Shown here piece by piece: positions 16,960 to 26,127 of a stretch of 64,000 nucleotides of DNA. Under the pieces are notes generated by a model that saw nothing but the letters and a program-made list of their open reading frames with translations, did no database searches and had not been told where the DNA came from. Position 1 is the first letter of the stretch. The number at the start of each line of letters is the position of its first letter. Source of the stretch: CAVYPR01 sp963770505 (lineage in GTDB: Bacteria > Actinomycetota > Acidimicrobiia > Acidimicrobiales > RAAP-2); NCBI GenBank assembly GCA_963770505.1, contig CAVYPR010000001.1, positions 434,001 to 498,000 of the forward strand, read 5' to 3'. The position numbers were made by a program, and so were the translations under genes.

Positions 16960-17550
16960 ATGACGACCCCCACCCTCGGCCCCGGCGTGAACGCACCGCC
17001 TCAGGCAGACCCGTCGCCCGGCCGGCGGACCCCCGTCCGCCGTGCACAGGGCCCGCGCCGCACGCCCGAGGACGAGCAGGCGTCGCAGATGTTCCTGGCC
17101 TTCACCCGGCTGCTGCGCGGGCCGAGGCACACCGGCATGATGCCCCGGCACGTCCAGGCCTTGCTCCAGAGCGGCTACCTCGCCCCCCGCCACATGAGCG
17201 CCTTCGCCGTGGTGGCCCTCGAGGGTCCCCTGACCGTTTCCGAGCTGGCCCAGCGCGAGGGGTTGGCCCTCTCCACGGCCAGCCTGCTGGTCACCCAACT
17301 GGGCGAGGCCGGACTGGTCGAGCGGCACGAGGACGCGGCCGACCGCCGCCGCACGGTCGTGTCGGTGGCGCCCCGGCACCGGCGCGAGAGCGAGGCGGTC
17401 CTCGAGTCGAAGCTGGCGCCGCTCCGGCGCGCCCTGGCCCGCATGGGGCCCGAGCGGGCCGCGGCGATGCTCGAGGGGCTGCAGATCCTCGTCGAAGAGG
17501 CGACGGGTGCCGAGGTGCCGGCCCGCGCCCGGGCCGAAGGCGGGTCGTGA
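16960..17550 (+). CDS. MarR-family transcriptional regulator
   Basis: A 196-residue regulator with a disordered, proline- and arginine-rich N-terminus of about 45 residues, then a MarR winged helix. The DNA-binding part is RHMSAFAVVALEGPLTVSEL, AQREGLALSTASLLVTQLGE and AGLVERHEDAADRRRTVVSV, which includes the DRR wing motif characteristic of MarR proteins. The stop overlaps the GTG start of the MMPL gene by four bases, so the regulator and two efflux pumps form one operon. It probably represses this operon through the palindrome in the promoter region, with derepression by an exported compound. Confidence 0.92.
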   Translation: MTTPTLGPGVNAPPQADPSPGRRTPVRRAQGPRRTPEDEQASQMFLAFTRLLRGPRHTGMMPRHVQALLQSGYLAPRHMSAFAVVALEGPLTVSELAQREGLALSTASLLVTQLGEAGLVERHEDAADRRRTVVSVAPRHRRESEAVLESKLAPLRRALARMGPERAAAMLEGLQILVEEATGAEVPARARAEGGS

Positions 17551-19940
17551 GCGCCATCTTCGGAGCCCTCGGGCGCGGCGTCGTCCGCCTGCGCTGGCTG
17601 GTGGTCATCGCATGGGTGGTGGTGACCGTGCTGGCCGTGCACGCCTTCCCTTCCCTGGCCAGCCAGGTGAACAACAACAACAGCGCCTTCCTGCCCGCCA
17701 GTGCACCCAGCAACCAGGCCGCGGTGCTTGCCCAACCGCTGATCGGCTCCATCAACCAGAGCGAGGTGCCGGTGGTGGCCGTCACGAGCGGCTCCCGACT
17801 CGACGCGTCCGACGAGGCGGCCCTCAAGCGGGCCGTCGGGGAGCTGGGCCAGGTGAAGAGCGTGAAGTCGGTTGACTTCCTGGGTGCCTCACCGAACGGG
17901 AAGGCCGCCCAGCTGCTCGTCATCTCATCGGTCAACAACTTCGACCAGACAGGCGTGAACGCGCTGGTCCGTCACCTCCAGTCGGCCCTCGACCGTGCCG
18001 GGTTCCCGTCCGACCTGCACGTGAACATGGCCGGCGAGGTGGCGACGGAGGTTGCCAACCAGCAGCAGTCCAAGAAGCAGGGCAACGAGATCCAGCTCTT
18101 CAGTGTCCTGTTCATCCTGGTGCTCCTGCTCATCATCTTCCGCTCGCTGTTGGCCCCCGTGATCACCCTGCTCGGCCCGCTCTTCGCCCTCGCCCTCTCC
18201 GGCTCGTTCATCGGCGCCCTGGGCGCGCACGGCCTCAAGATCTCCTTCTTCACCCAGATCCTGCTCATCGTGCTGCTGCTGGGGGCGGGGACCGACTACG
18301 GCCTCTTCCTCGTCTTCAGGGTGCGTGAGGAGCTGCTTGACGGCCGCGAGCCGCGCGAGGCAGTGGCCATCGGCATGCAGAGGGTGGGTGAGTCGATCAG
18401 TGCCTCGGCGGCCACCGTGGTGGTGGCCCTCCTCACCCTCACCCTGGCCAGCTTCGGCATCTACCACGACCTCGGCGTGCCGCTGGCCATCGGCATCGTG
18501 GTCATGCTGCTGGCCGGGCTCACCCTGCTGCCGGCGCTCCTGGCCATCTTCGGCCGCGCCGTCTTCTGGCCGTCGAAGACCTTGCCCCGCGAGCACCGCG
18601 AGGGCACCTGGGGGCGGATCGCCGGGCGGCTGGTGCAGCGGCCGGCGCTGACCCTCAGCATCGGGGTGGTGGTCTTCGGGGCGCTCGCCCTGTGCACCCT
18701 GGGCTTCAAGTCCGGCGGCTTCGGCGGCAAGGTGACGGCTCCGGCGGGGACCAGCGCGGCCATGGGCAATGCCGCGCAGGCGGCCAACTTCCCCCAGTCC
18801 AACACCAACCCCACCAACGTGATCATGCGGTTCCCGACCTCGGTGTGGACAGACCCCTCCCGCCTGGCCGTGGCCACCCGGGGCCTCCAGCAGAGCGGCC
18901 ACTTCAGCACCCTGGCGGGCCCCCTCGACCCCAACGGGACTGCCCTCACCCCCCAGCAACTGATGACAGTCCACGAGAAACTGGGCGTGTCCCCCCAGGA
19001 GCTGGCCAAGACCGCGCCGGTGGCTCCGGCCGACTCGCCGGTCCCCCCCGACCTCTACGAGGCGTACGTGGCGGCGTCGCGCTACATCGCCGCCGACGGC
19101 AAGACCGTCCAGTGGGAGGCGGGGCTCGAAGCCGGCAACCCGCAGTCGACAGCCGCCCTGGCCGCCATCCCGGCCGTTCGCCACACGGTGGAGCAGGTGG
19201 CCACCCGGGCCGGGGCGAACGACAGCGGCGTGGCCGGTGAGGCGCCGGCCCTCTACGACGTGGGCAACATCTCCGGGCGCGACCTGCGGCTCATCATCCC
19301 CATCGCCGCGCTGGCCATCGGGGTGGTGCTGGCCCTCGTGCTCCGCAGCCTGGTGGCCCCGCTCTACCTGATCGTGAGCGTCGTCCTCTCCTACCTCGCC
19401 TCGCTCGGACTGTGCGTGCTCCTCTTCATGAAGCTCGGCGGCCAGGAGGGGCTCGTCTTCCTCTTGCCCTTCCTCATGTTCGTCTTCCTCCTGGCGCTGG
19501 GGGAGGACTACAACATCCTTGTCATGACGCGGATCCGCGAGGAGGCGCACCACCGACCGCTCCGCCAGGCCGTGGTGCGCGCCGTGGGTGCCACCGGCCC
19601 GACGGTCACCTCGGCCGGCGTGGTCCTGGCCGGCACCTTCTGCGTGCTGGCCGTCGTCGGCGGGGCGAGTACAGGTGGCCAGTCCATCCGCGAGATCGGT
19701 TTCGGGCTGGCCATGGGGATTCTGCTCGACACCTTCGTGGTGCGCACCGTGCTGGTGCCCTCGACGGTCATCCTGCTCGGGCGGTGGAACTGGTGGCCCT
19801 CACCGCTGAGCCGCCCCGACGCCCAGCTGTCCGAACCCGACCTGGTGGCCGTCGCCGCGGACCTGGGCAGCTCGGTCGACGGGCATCTGGCGCAGCCGGC
19901 CGCCCATGCCCCGGCGCCGCCCCCGCCGGGTCCGGGGTGA
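17547..19940 (+). CDS. MMPL/RND-family membrane transporter
   Basis: A 797-residue MMPL transporter with two matching halves, each with a first transmembrane helix, an extracellular domain and a five-helix bundle. The proton-relay motif occurs as GAGTDYGLFLVFRVREE in the first half and LGEDYNILVMTRIREE in the second, both with the expected Asp-Tyr pair. MMPL proteins export lipids, siderophores or drugs using the proton gradient. It starts at GTG 17547 within the MarR stop and is followed after 13 bp by the MFS gene. Regulation by the adjacent MarR protein is likely. Confidence 0.93.
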   Translation: MSAIFGALGRGVVRLRWLVVIAWVVVTVLAVHAFPSLASQVNNNNSAFLPASAPSNQAAVLAQPLIGSINQSEVPVVAVTSGSRLDASDEAALKRAVGELGQVKSVKSVDFLGASPNGKAAQLLVISSVNNFDQTGVNALVRHLQSALDRAGFPSDLHVNMAGEVATEVANQQQSKKQGNEIQLFSVLFILVLLLIIFRSLLAPVITLLGPLFALALSGSFIGALGAHGLKISFFTQILLIVLLLGAGTDYGLFLVFRVREELLDGREPREAVAIGMQRVGESISASAATVVVALLTLTLASFGIYHDLGVPLAIGIVVMLLAGLTLLPALLAIFGRAVFWPSKTLPREHREGTWGRIAGRLVQRPALTLSIGVVVFGALALCTLGFKSGGFGGKVTAPAGTSAAMGNAAQAANFPQSNTNPTNVIMRFPTSVWTDPSRLAVATRGLQQSGHFSTLAGPLDPNGTALTPQQLMTVHEKLGVSPQELAKTAPVAPADSPVPPDLYEAYVAASRYIAADGKTVQWEAGLEAGNPQSTAALAAIPAVRHTVEQVATRAGANDSGVAGEAPALYDVGNISGRDLRLIIPIAALAIGVVLALVLRSLVAPLYLIVSVVLSYLASLGLCVLLFMKLGGQEGLVFLLPFLMFVFLLALGEDYNILVMTRIREEAHHRPLRQAVVRAVGATGPTVTSAGVVLAGTFCVLAVVGGASTGGQSIREIGFGLAMGILLDTFVVRTVLVPSTVILLGRWNWWPSPLSRPDAQLSEPDLVAVAADLGSSVDGHLAQPAAHAPAPPPPGPG

Positions 19941-19953
19941 GCGGAGGGCAACA

Positions 19954-21999
19954 ATGAGCGAGGTGGTCGAGGTCCCGGGCACGGGCACAGCGCCCATCCT
20001 CACCCTCACCCACCGCCGGGTGCTGGTGGTCATCGGGGCGCTCATGCTCGGCATGTTCCTGGCCTCGCTGGACCAGACCGTCGTCTCGACCGCCCTGCCC
20101 ACCATCGTGGGTGACCTGCACGGGGCCTCTCACCTGACCTGGGTGGTGACCGCCTACCTGCTGACCTCGACCGTGTCCACCCCGTTGTGGGGGAAGCTCG
20201 GCGACCAGTACGGGCGCAAGGTCTTCTTCCAGGCGGCCATCATCATCTTCTTGGTGGGCTCGGTGCTGTCGGGCCTCAGCCAGTCGATGGGCCAGCTCAT
20301 CGCCTTCCGGGCGCTGCAGGGGCTGGGCGGCGGCGGCCTCATGGTGGGGGCCCAGACCATCGTGGGCGACGTGGTCTCGCCCCGCGAGCGCGGCCGCTAC
20401 ATGGGGCTGTTCATGGCCATGTTCGGGGTGACCACCGTCATCGGGCCGCTGATCGGCGGCCTGTTCGTCGAGTACCTGAGCTGGCGGTGGATCTTCTACA
20501 TCAACCTGCCGATCGGGGCGCTGGCCCTGGTGGTCACGGCGCTGGCCCTGCCCGGCTCTCTCGGCCGGGTCCACCGGGTGATCGACTACCTGGGCACGGT
20601 CTTCCTGGCGCTCTCGGCCAGCGCGCTCGTCATCTACGCCAGCCTCGGCGGCACCTCCTACGCCTGGGGCTCGCCGTTCATGGTGGGCCTGGCGGTGTCG
20701 GGCGTGCTGTTCGCGCTGCTCTTCGTGTGGGCCGAGCACCGGGCCAAGGAGCCGGTGATCCCGCTGCGGCTCTTCCGCAACAAGGTGTTCAGCGCGGTGT
20801 CGGCCATCGGCTTCGTGGTGGGCTTCGCCATGTACGGCGCCCTCACCTTCCTGCCCCTCTTCCTCCAGGTGGTCAAGGGGGTCAGCCCCACCGAGTCGGG
20901 CGTGCGCCTGTTCGCCATGATGCTCGGCCTGCTGATCACCTCGGTGGTCTCGGGCCAGCTGGTCAGCCGCTACGGCCGCTACAAGGTGTTCCCGGTGCTC
21001 GGCACCGCCCTCATGGCCCTCGGCCTCTACCTCATGTCCCTGATCGGGGTGGCCACCGGGCCCTGGACGATGTCGGCCTACATGTTCGTCTTCGGGGCCG
21101 GCCTCGGCCTGGTGATGCAGGTGCTGGTGGTGGCGGTGCAGAACGCCGTCCCCTACGAGGAGCTCGGCACGGCCACCTCGGGCACGACCTTCTTCCGCAT
21201 GATCGGCGGCTCGTTCGGCACGGCCGTCTTCGGGGCCATCTTCGCCAACCTGCTCGCCGGCAACCTCGTGCGCGCCCTGGGACCGGTGAAGCTCCCCCCC
21301 AACGCCGCCAGCCAGATCGACAACCCGGCCCTCCTGGCCAGGCTGCCGGCCCCCATCCACGCCGGGGTCGTCGAGGGGGTGGCCCACACCGTCCAGTCGG
21401 TCTTCTTCGTCGGCGTGCCCATCGCCGTGGTCGCCTTCGGGCTCACGTGGCTCCTGCCCGAGGTGCCGCTTCGCCGCTCCATCCGCTCGACCGGCACCGC
21501 CGAAGGACTCGCCGTCACCGGCCACCGCACCTCGCTCGAGGAGCTGCAGCGGTCGCTGTCGAGGGTGGCGTCCCGGGAGAACCGGGCCGACCTCTACCGC
21601 ACCCTGGGCGCGCAGGCGGGCCTCGACCTCCCCCCGCGGGCCTGCTGGCTCCTCTACCGGCTGTCCGAGCGCCCCGGGGCGACCTCCGCCTCGGTGTCGG
21701 CCGAGCTGAAGGTGGAGCCGCAGAAGATCGCCGAGGGCCTCGAGGCCCTGGTGGCGGCGGGGATGGTGAGCCGGCCCCGGGGCCCCGACGACCCGCTCGT
21801 GCTGACCGGCTCGGGCCGCGAGGCCGTCGACCGGCTGACCGCCGCCCGGCGGGCCCGGCTGGGGGACCTGCTCGAGGGGTGGGACCTCGACGCCAACCCC
21901 GAGGTGGAGCAGATGGTCCGCAACCTGGCCCACCAGCTGCTGGCCGACGACGACAAGCTGGTCGAGGACACCCGTCCGGGCCTCCGCCTGGCGGGGTAG
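19954..21999 (+). CDS. DHA2-type MFS multidrug transporter with C-terminal winged-helix-like extension
   Basis: A 681-residue protein. Residues 1 to about 510 form a 14-helix DHA2/EmrB-type drug:proton antiporter with motif D1 LASLDQTVVSTALPTIV, motif A GKLGDQYGRKVFF, and motif C around GVTTVIGPLIGG. Residues 527-681 are not part of a usual MFS pump. They run through SLEELQRSLSRVASRENRA, PRACWLLYRLSERPGATSAS, VEPQKIAEGLEALVAAGMVS and GREAVDRLTAARR, an order of helices and a wing resembling a MarR-type domain. The start ATG 19954 has CGGAGGG upstream. The gene is the third of the MarR-MMPL-MFS operon. The transporter part is certain; the identity and function of the C-terminal domain are inference. 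Confidence 0.9.
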   Translation: MSEVVEVPGTGTAPILTLTHRRVLVVIGALMLGMFLASLDQTVVSTALPTIVGDLHGASHLTWVVTAYLLTSTVSTPLWGKLGDQYGRKVFFQAAIIIFLVGSVLSGLSQSMGQLIAFRALQGLGGGGLMVGAQTIVGDVVSPRERGRYMGLFMAMFGVTTVIGPLIGGLFVEYLSWRWIFYINLPIGALALVVTALALPGSLGRVHRVIDYLGTVFLALSASALVIYASLGGTSYAWGSPFMVGLAVSGVLFALLFVWAEHRAKEPVIPLRLFRNKVFSAVSAIGFVVGFAMYGALTFLPLFLQVVKGVSPTESGVRLFAMMLGLLITSVVSGQLVSRYGRYKVFPVLGTALMALGLYLMSLIGVATGPWTMSAYMFVFGAGLGLVMQVLVVAVQNAVPYEELGTATSGTTFFRMIGGSFGTAVFGAIFANLLAGNLVRALGPVKLPPNAASQIDNPALLARLPAPIHAGVVEGVAHTVQSVFFVGVPIAVVAFGLTWLLPEVPLRRSIRSTGTAEGLAVTGHRTSLEELQRSLSRVASRENRADLYRTLGAQAGLDLPPRACWLLYRLSERPGATSASVSAELKVEPQKIAEGLEALVAAGMVSRPRGPDDPLVLTGSGREAVDRLTAARRARLGDLLEGWDLDANPEVEQMVRNLAHQLLADDDKLVEDTRPGLRLAG

Positions 22000-22022
22000 C
22001 CGGGGAAGGGCGGGGACCGAGG

Positions 22023-22322
22023 GTGCGCGTGAGCGTCCACGTGCGGCCCGGGTCGGCCCGGCCCGGCGTCGGCGGGGGGCACGACGGCGCGCTGGTGGTG
22101 CGGGTAGGCCAGCCGGCCACGCGGGGGGCGGCCACCGGGGCGGCCCTGCGGGCCGTGGCCAGGGCGCTCGGGGTGCCGGCCCGGGCGGTGACGCTCGCCC
22201 ACGGGGCCACCAGCCGGCGCAAGGTGCTCGACGTCGCCGTGGCCGGGGTCGACGAGGAGCGCTGCCGGGAGCGGCTGGCCCGGCTGCTCGCCGGGCCGGA
22301 CGAGCCGGGCCGACCGACCTAG
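22023..22322 (+). CDS. DUF167 (YggU-type) protein
   Basis: A 99-residue protein of the DUF167 family. The family pattern is RVSVHVRPGSARPGV, then ALVVRVGQPATRGAA with VPARAVTLAHGATSRRKVLD, a compact alpha/beta fold of unknown function conserved across bacteria. It starts at GTG 22023, 23 bp after the MFS stop, and could be a fourth member of the same transcript by position only. In many bacteria the family is encoded next to yggT, but here yggT is 30 kb away in the division cluster. Confidence 0.8.
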   Translation: MRVSVHVRPGSARPGVGGGHDGALVVRVGQPATRGAATGAALRAVARALGVPARAVTLAHGATSRRKVLDVAVAGVDEERCRERLARLLAGPDEPGRPT

Positions 22323-22366
22323 CCGGCTGGTCGGCCCGCGCCGAGTGGTCCGGCGGGGCGGCGCGC

Positions 22367-23143
22367 TCAGGCGGCGGGGTCGGTGCGCTCGCGCTCGGGG
22401 TCGAGGCCGGCGGCCTCGTAGGTGGCGGCCTGCACCCCGGGCGGCTCCACCAGAACCTCGAGGGCGGCCAGGGGGTGGTGGCGGAGGTCGGCCGGAGCCG
22501 AGGCGGGCTCGGGTTTCGTGCCGGGGATGCCGCCGAGTGCCCGGATCCAGAACTGGATGGCCGGGCCGATGCACAGGCCGGTGATGACCGTGCCCACGCC
22601 GACGGCCCCGCCCAGGAGCCAGCCGGCCACCAGGACGGTGAGCTCCATGGCCACGCGCAGGGGGGCCAGCGGCCGCCCGGTCACCCGGTGCAGGGCCAGC
22701 ATGACCGAGTCGTAGGCCGAGACCCCCACGGCCGCCCGGAAGGCGCAGGCCCCTCCGAGCGCCATGGCCACGGTGGCCGCCACCACCGCGCCCAGCCGGA
22801 ACCCGTACCCGTGGATGACCGGGAGGCGGGGGAGGACCCAGTTGAGGAACAGCCCCGAGATGAAGGGCCAGGCGAGGGTGCCCGGGCCCGGCAGGGTACG
22901 CAGGCACAGGGCCAGCAGGATGGAGGCGACGCCGGTCACCATCACCGCGTCGCCCAGCGCCATCCCGGTGTGCCTGGAGATCCCGTCCTGGAGGACGAAG
23001 AGGGGGCCGAGGCCGAGCTCGGCCCGGACGGTGACCGCGTAGCAGAAGGTCGCCAGGAGGACGCCGAAGATGAACAGCGCGGTCCGGCGCACGCCCGAGG
23101 CCACGCTGGTCGGCCGGGAGAACGGGGGCGGGGTGCCGGCCAT
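22367..23143 (-). CDS. YczE/YyaS-type integral membrane protein
   Basis: A 258-residue membrane protein of the YczE/YyaS (YitT-related) class. The first segment is RRTALFIFGVLLATFCYAVT, followed by the family pattern RAELGLGPLFVLQDGISRHT, then about four more hydrophobic helices and a second glycine-rich segment GVSAYDSVMLALHRVTGRP. The last 55 residues are hydrophilic. The function of the family is unknown; some members lie near lipopeptide or regulator genes. It is convergent with the DUF167 gene and followed upstream by the sugar kinase gene on the same strand after a gap of about 145 bp. Confidence 0.8.
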   Translation of the reverse strand: MAGTPPPFSRPTSVASGVRRTALFIFGVLLATFCYAVTVRAELGLGPLFVLQDGISRHTGMALGDAVMVTGVASILLALCLRTLPGPGTLAWPFISGLFLNWVLPRLPVIHGYGFRLGAVVAATVAMALGGACAFRAAVGVSAYDSVMLALHRVTGRPLAPLRVAMELTVLVAGWLLGGAVGVGTVITGLCIGPAIQFWIRALGGIPGTKPEPASAPADLRHHPLAALEVLVEPPGVQAATYEAAGLDPERERTDPAA

Positions 23144-23289
23144 CTCAGCCCGCCCCCGCCGGTGCGGCGAGCGGTGCGGCGACGAGGCGGTGCCGGGCCG
23201 GCTGGCGATCGGGCATGGTGCAGCCTACCCAAGGGCCTCTTGGGCCGACCCGGCCGCCCGCGAGGGCGTCCCCGGTCCCGGGCGGGTGC

Positions 23290-24318
23290 TCAGCCCGCGT
23301 CCAGCGCCCGGCGCAGGCGCGCCTCGGCGTCGGGGGCGGCGCCCAGGGAGTCGAGGCCGAGGAGGGCCGCCCCCAGCAGGGGTGGGCGGCCGGCCAGCGG
23401 GCGCAGGACGGCGTGCGGTGCGGTCCGGCGCACGCCGGCGAGCACCAGGTCGGCGAAGCGGCGGTTCTCGAAGATCCCCCCGCCCACCACCACCTCGACC
23501 GCTGCGGACAAGAGGTCGAGCCGCGCCAGCGCGGCGCCGGCCATGGCCACCACCTCCTCCACCAGCTGGTCGACGGCCGCCCGGGACGGTTGGTCGCCGG
23601 CGTCCGCCGCCTCCAGGGCCACCCGGGCCAGCTCCATGAGGCGGCCGAAGGGCAGCTCGCCGGTGTACACGGCCTCGAGGACGGCCTCGGGGGTGGGGAG
23701 GCCCAGGTGGTCGGGGACCGCCTGGCGCAGGGCGGTGGGGTCGCCCCGGCCGTCGCCGGCCCGGAGGGCCAGCCCCAGCGCCCGGATCCCCAGCCAGGCC
23801 CCGCCGGGGGTGAAGTCGCCCGACAGCTCGCCCAGGGACGGGAACCGCACGTGGCGCCCGTCTGCTCCCACCCCGACGCAGTTGAGCCCGGTCCCGCAGA
23901 CCACCCCCACCCCGCTGGCGCCGGTGGCCCCGGCCCGCAGCACGGCGAAGGCGTCGTTGCGCACGTCGCAGCGGTCGGTCCACCCGGCGTCGCGCACCGC
24001 GGCGCCGACGCGCTCTTCGTCCACCGCCAGGTCGACACCGGCCAGGCAGTAGACGCCGAGGGGGGCGACGGGGCCCCCTCGGCGGGCCAGGCTGCTCGAG
24101 GCCTCGGCCACCGTGGCCGCCAGGTTCTCCACCATCGCCTCCATCCCCACCATCTGGTGGTTGGAGGCGGGACCGCGGGCCCGACCCACGACCGTGCCGT
24201 CGTCGGCCACGAGCACGACGTCGGTCTTGGAGGCGCCCCCGTCCACGGCCAGCAGGGCGGGGGCCGGCGTTCCCGCGCCGCCGGGCTCGTCGGGGTCGCT
24301 CGGCACGCCGCGGATCAT
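23290..24318 (-). CDS. N-acetylglucosamine kinase-like BadF/BadG/BcrA/BcrD ATPase
   Basis: A 342-residue kinase of the ASKHA superfamily. The phosphate-1 loop is ALLAVDGGASKTDVVLVADD, followed by GPASNHQMVGMEAM. The phosphate-2 and adenosine regions are GVGVVCGTGLNCVGVG and VEVVVGGGIFENRRFADLV. Proteins like this phosphorylate N-acetylglucosamine or other amino sugars. The start MIRGVPSDP is chosen because residues upstream run into the divergent gene. Only 25 bp separate its start from that of the divergent GH4 glycosidase, so the two are likely co-regulated and may act on the same sugar. Confidence 0.85.
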   Translation of the reverse strand: MIRGVPSDPDEPGGAGTPAPALLAVDGGASKTDVVLVADDGTVVGRARGPASNHQMVGMEAMVENLAATVAEASSSLARRGGPVAPLGVYCLAGVDLAVDEERVGAAVRDAGWTDRCDVRNDAFAVLRAGATGASGVGVVCGTGLNCVGVGADGRHVRFPSLGELSGDFTPGGAWLGIRALGLALRAGDGRGDPTALRQAVPDHLGLPTPEAVLEAVYTGELPFGRLMELARVALEAADAGDQPSRAAVDQLVEEVVAMAGAALARLDLLSAAVEVVVGGGIFENRRFADLVLAGVRRTAPHAVLRPLAGRPPLLGAALLGLDSLGAAPDAEARLRRALDAG

Positions 24319-24343
24319 ACGGGGGACTGTTACCTTCGGTCCC

Positions 24344-25624
24344 ATGGGCGTGAAGATGGCCATCGTGGGGGGAGGGAGCACCTACACCCCCGAGCTGGTC
24401 GAGGGGCTCTGCGACCACGAGGACCGCCTGGCCGTGGACGAGCTGGTCCTGCTCGACCCCGACCCCGACCGGCTGGGACCGGTGGCCGGGCTCTCCCAGC
24501 GGATCCTGCGCCACCGGGGCTGGACCGGCCGCCTGGAGGCCACCGGCGACCGCCAGCGGGCCCTCGACGGCGCCGCCTTCGTGGTGGTCCAGCTGCGCGT
24601 CGGCGGCCAGGCGGCTCGGCTCTCGGACGAGACCCTGCCCCACGGCTACGGCTGCCTGGGGCAGGAGACGACCGGGCCCGGGGGACTGGCCAAGGCGCTG
24701 CGGACGGTCCCGCTCGTGCTCGGGCTGGCCGAGGAGACGGCCCGGCGGGCCGCGCCCGGGGCCTGGCTGGTCGACTTCACCAACCCGGTGGGGATCGTGA
24801 CCCAGGCCCTGGCCGACGAGGGCCACCGGGCGGTGGGGCTGTGCAACGTGGCCCGCACGGTGCAGCGCCGGCTCGGCCACTACCTGGGCGGGGTCGACCC
24901 CGACGCCATCGACCTCGAGCACGTCGGCCTCAACCACCTCACCTGGGTCCGCACGGCCACCGTCGACGGCGTCGACCGGCTGCCCGGGCTGCTGGAGCGG
25001 TTCGGCCCCGAGCTCGAGCTCGAGAGCGGGACCCCCATCGACCTCATCCGCCTGCTGGGCGCCCTCCCCTCCTACTACCTGCACTACTACTACGGCCGCG
25101 ACGCCGAGCTGGCCGAGCAGGTCGCCCCCGGCTACCGCCCCCGGGCCGAGGTGGTGGCCGAGCTCGAGGCCAAGCTGCTCGTCGAGTACGAGGACCCGGG
25201 GCTGGTGACCAAGCCCGAGCTGCTCTCCTGGCGCGGCGGCGCCTACTACTCCGAGGCCGCCGTGCGCCTGATGGCCTCGCTGCACGCCGGGACCGGCGAC
25301 GTGCAGGTGGTGGACGTGGTGAACGGGGGCGCGCTCGGTGGCCTGGCCGACGACGCCGTGGTCGAGGTGCCCTCGGTGGTCGACGGCGAGGGGGTCCACC
25401 CGCTGCCCCAGCGGCCGCTCCCCCCCGAGATGCTCGGCCTGGTCCAGCACGTGAAGGGCTACGAGCGCCTGGCCGTCGAGGCCGCCACCTCGGGAAGCCG
25501 CCAGGCCGTGGTGCGGGCCCTGCTGGCCAATCCGCTGGTGGGGCAGTACCCGGTGGCCGAGGAGCTGGCCGGCGCCCTGCTCAGCGCCAACCGGCGGTTC
25601 CTCCCCCGGTTCTTCCCCGAGTGA
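24344..25624 (+). CDS. GH4-family 6-phospho-beta-glucosidase
   Basis: A 426-residue NAD- and metal-dependent glycosidase of family GH4, which cleaves phosphorylated disaccharides by an oxidation-elimination mechanism. The nucleotide-binding fold starts with KMAIVGGGSTYTPELVEGL. The segment LGQETTGPGGLAKALRTVP follows, then FTNPVGIVTQAL, VGLCNVARTVQRRLG with the metal-binding cysteine, and HVGLNHLTWV with the metal-binding histidine. GH4 members act inside the cell on sugars already phosphorylated during or after uptake. This fits the divergent sugar kinase. No PTS genes are in the window. The exact sugar is unknown. Confidence 0.92.
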   Translation: MGVKMAIVGGGSTYTPELVEGLCDHEDRLAVDELVLLDPDPDRLGPVAGLSQRILRHRGWTGRLEATGDRQRALDGAAFVVVQLRVGGQAARLSDETLPHGYGCLGQETTGPGGLAKALRTVPLVLGLAEETARRAAPGAWLVDFTNPVGIVTQALADEGHRAVGLCNVARTVQRRLGHYLGGVDPDAIDLEHVGLNHLTWVRTATVDGVDRLPGLLERFGPELELESGTPIDLIRLLGALPSYYLHYYYGRDAELAEQVAPGYRPRAEVVAELEAKLLVEYEDPGLVTKPELLSWRGGAYYSEAAVRLMASLHAGTGDVQVVDVVNGGALGGLADDAVVEVPSVVDGEGVHPLPQRPLPPEMLGLVQHVKGYERLAVEAATSGSRQAVVRALLANPLVGQYPVAEELAGALLSANRRFLPRFFPE

Positions 25625-25627
25625 CCC

Positions 25628-26068
25628 TCAACCCTCGGTGGCCGTCGGGCCGCCGTCCGGCCGGGGGGTGAACCGGCGCCCGGTCACCACGTCGGCGCGC
25701 AGGCGCACGGCCCGGTGGCCCCACTCGACCACCCAGGGACGGGGCAGGTCGGCGGCGATCTCCTCGGGGTCCTCCTCGATGGCCAGGCCCCGGACCAGCA
25801 CGCTCCAGATCCGGCCGTCGGCCACGCCGTCGACCTGGAACGAGGCCAGCGGACGGTCGACCAGGTGGCCGAAGGCGCCCTCCCCGATACGCAGCACCAC
25901 GTCGGGGCCGTGGACGAGGTAGTTGACCGGGAGGACCAGCGGCGCCCCCTCGAGAGCGATGCCCAGGTGGCCGTGGAGGCCCTCCTTGGCCCCCATGGCC
26001 AGGAGGCGTCGGCACTCCGGCAGGTCCACCACCTCCGAGCCGCGGGCGTCGATCCACACGGTGGCCAT
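25628..26068 (-). CDS. Pyridoxamine 5'-phosphate oxidase-like FMN-binding protein
   Basis: A 146-residue protein with the split-barrel fold of flavin-binding PNPOx-like proteins. The pattern is VVDLPECRRLLAMGAKEG at the N-terminus, then APLVLPVNYLVHGPDVVLRI and SFQVDGVADGRIWSVLVRG, as in the actinobacterial class that binds FMN or F420. It is not the true PdxH by sequence and the reaction is unknown. The gene lies downstream of the HAD-GH65 gene on the same strand after a 59-bp gap and is convergent with the GH4 gene, with three bases between the stops. Confidence 0.78.
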   Translation of the reverse strand: MATVWIDARGSEVVDLPECRRLLAMGAKEGLHGHLGIALEGAPLVLPVNYLVHGPDVVLRIGEGAFGHLVDRPLASFQVDGVADGRIWSVLVRGLAIEEDPEEIAADLPRPWVVEWGHRAVRLRADVVTGRRFTPRPDGGPTATEG

Positions 26069-26127
26069 GATCGCCGCCCGCGGCGCGGCGGTCCAGCGGG
26101 GGGCGGGCCGGCCGCCGTAAAGGGCGC

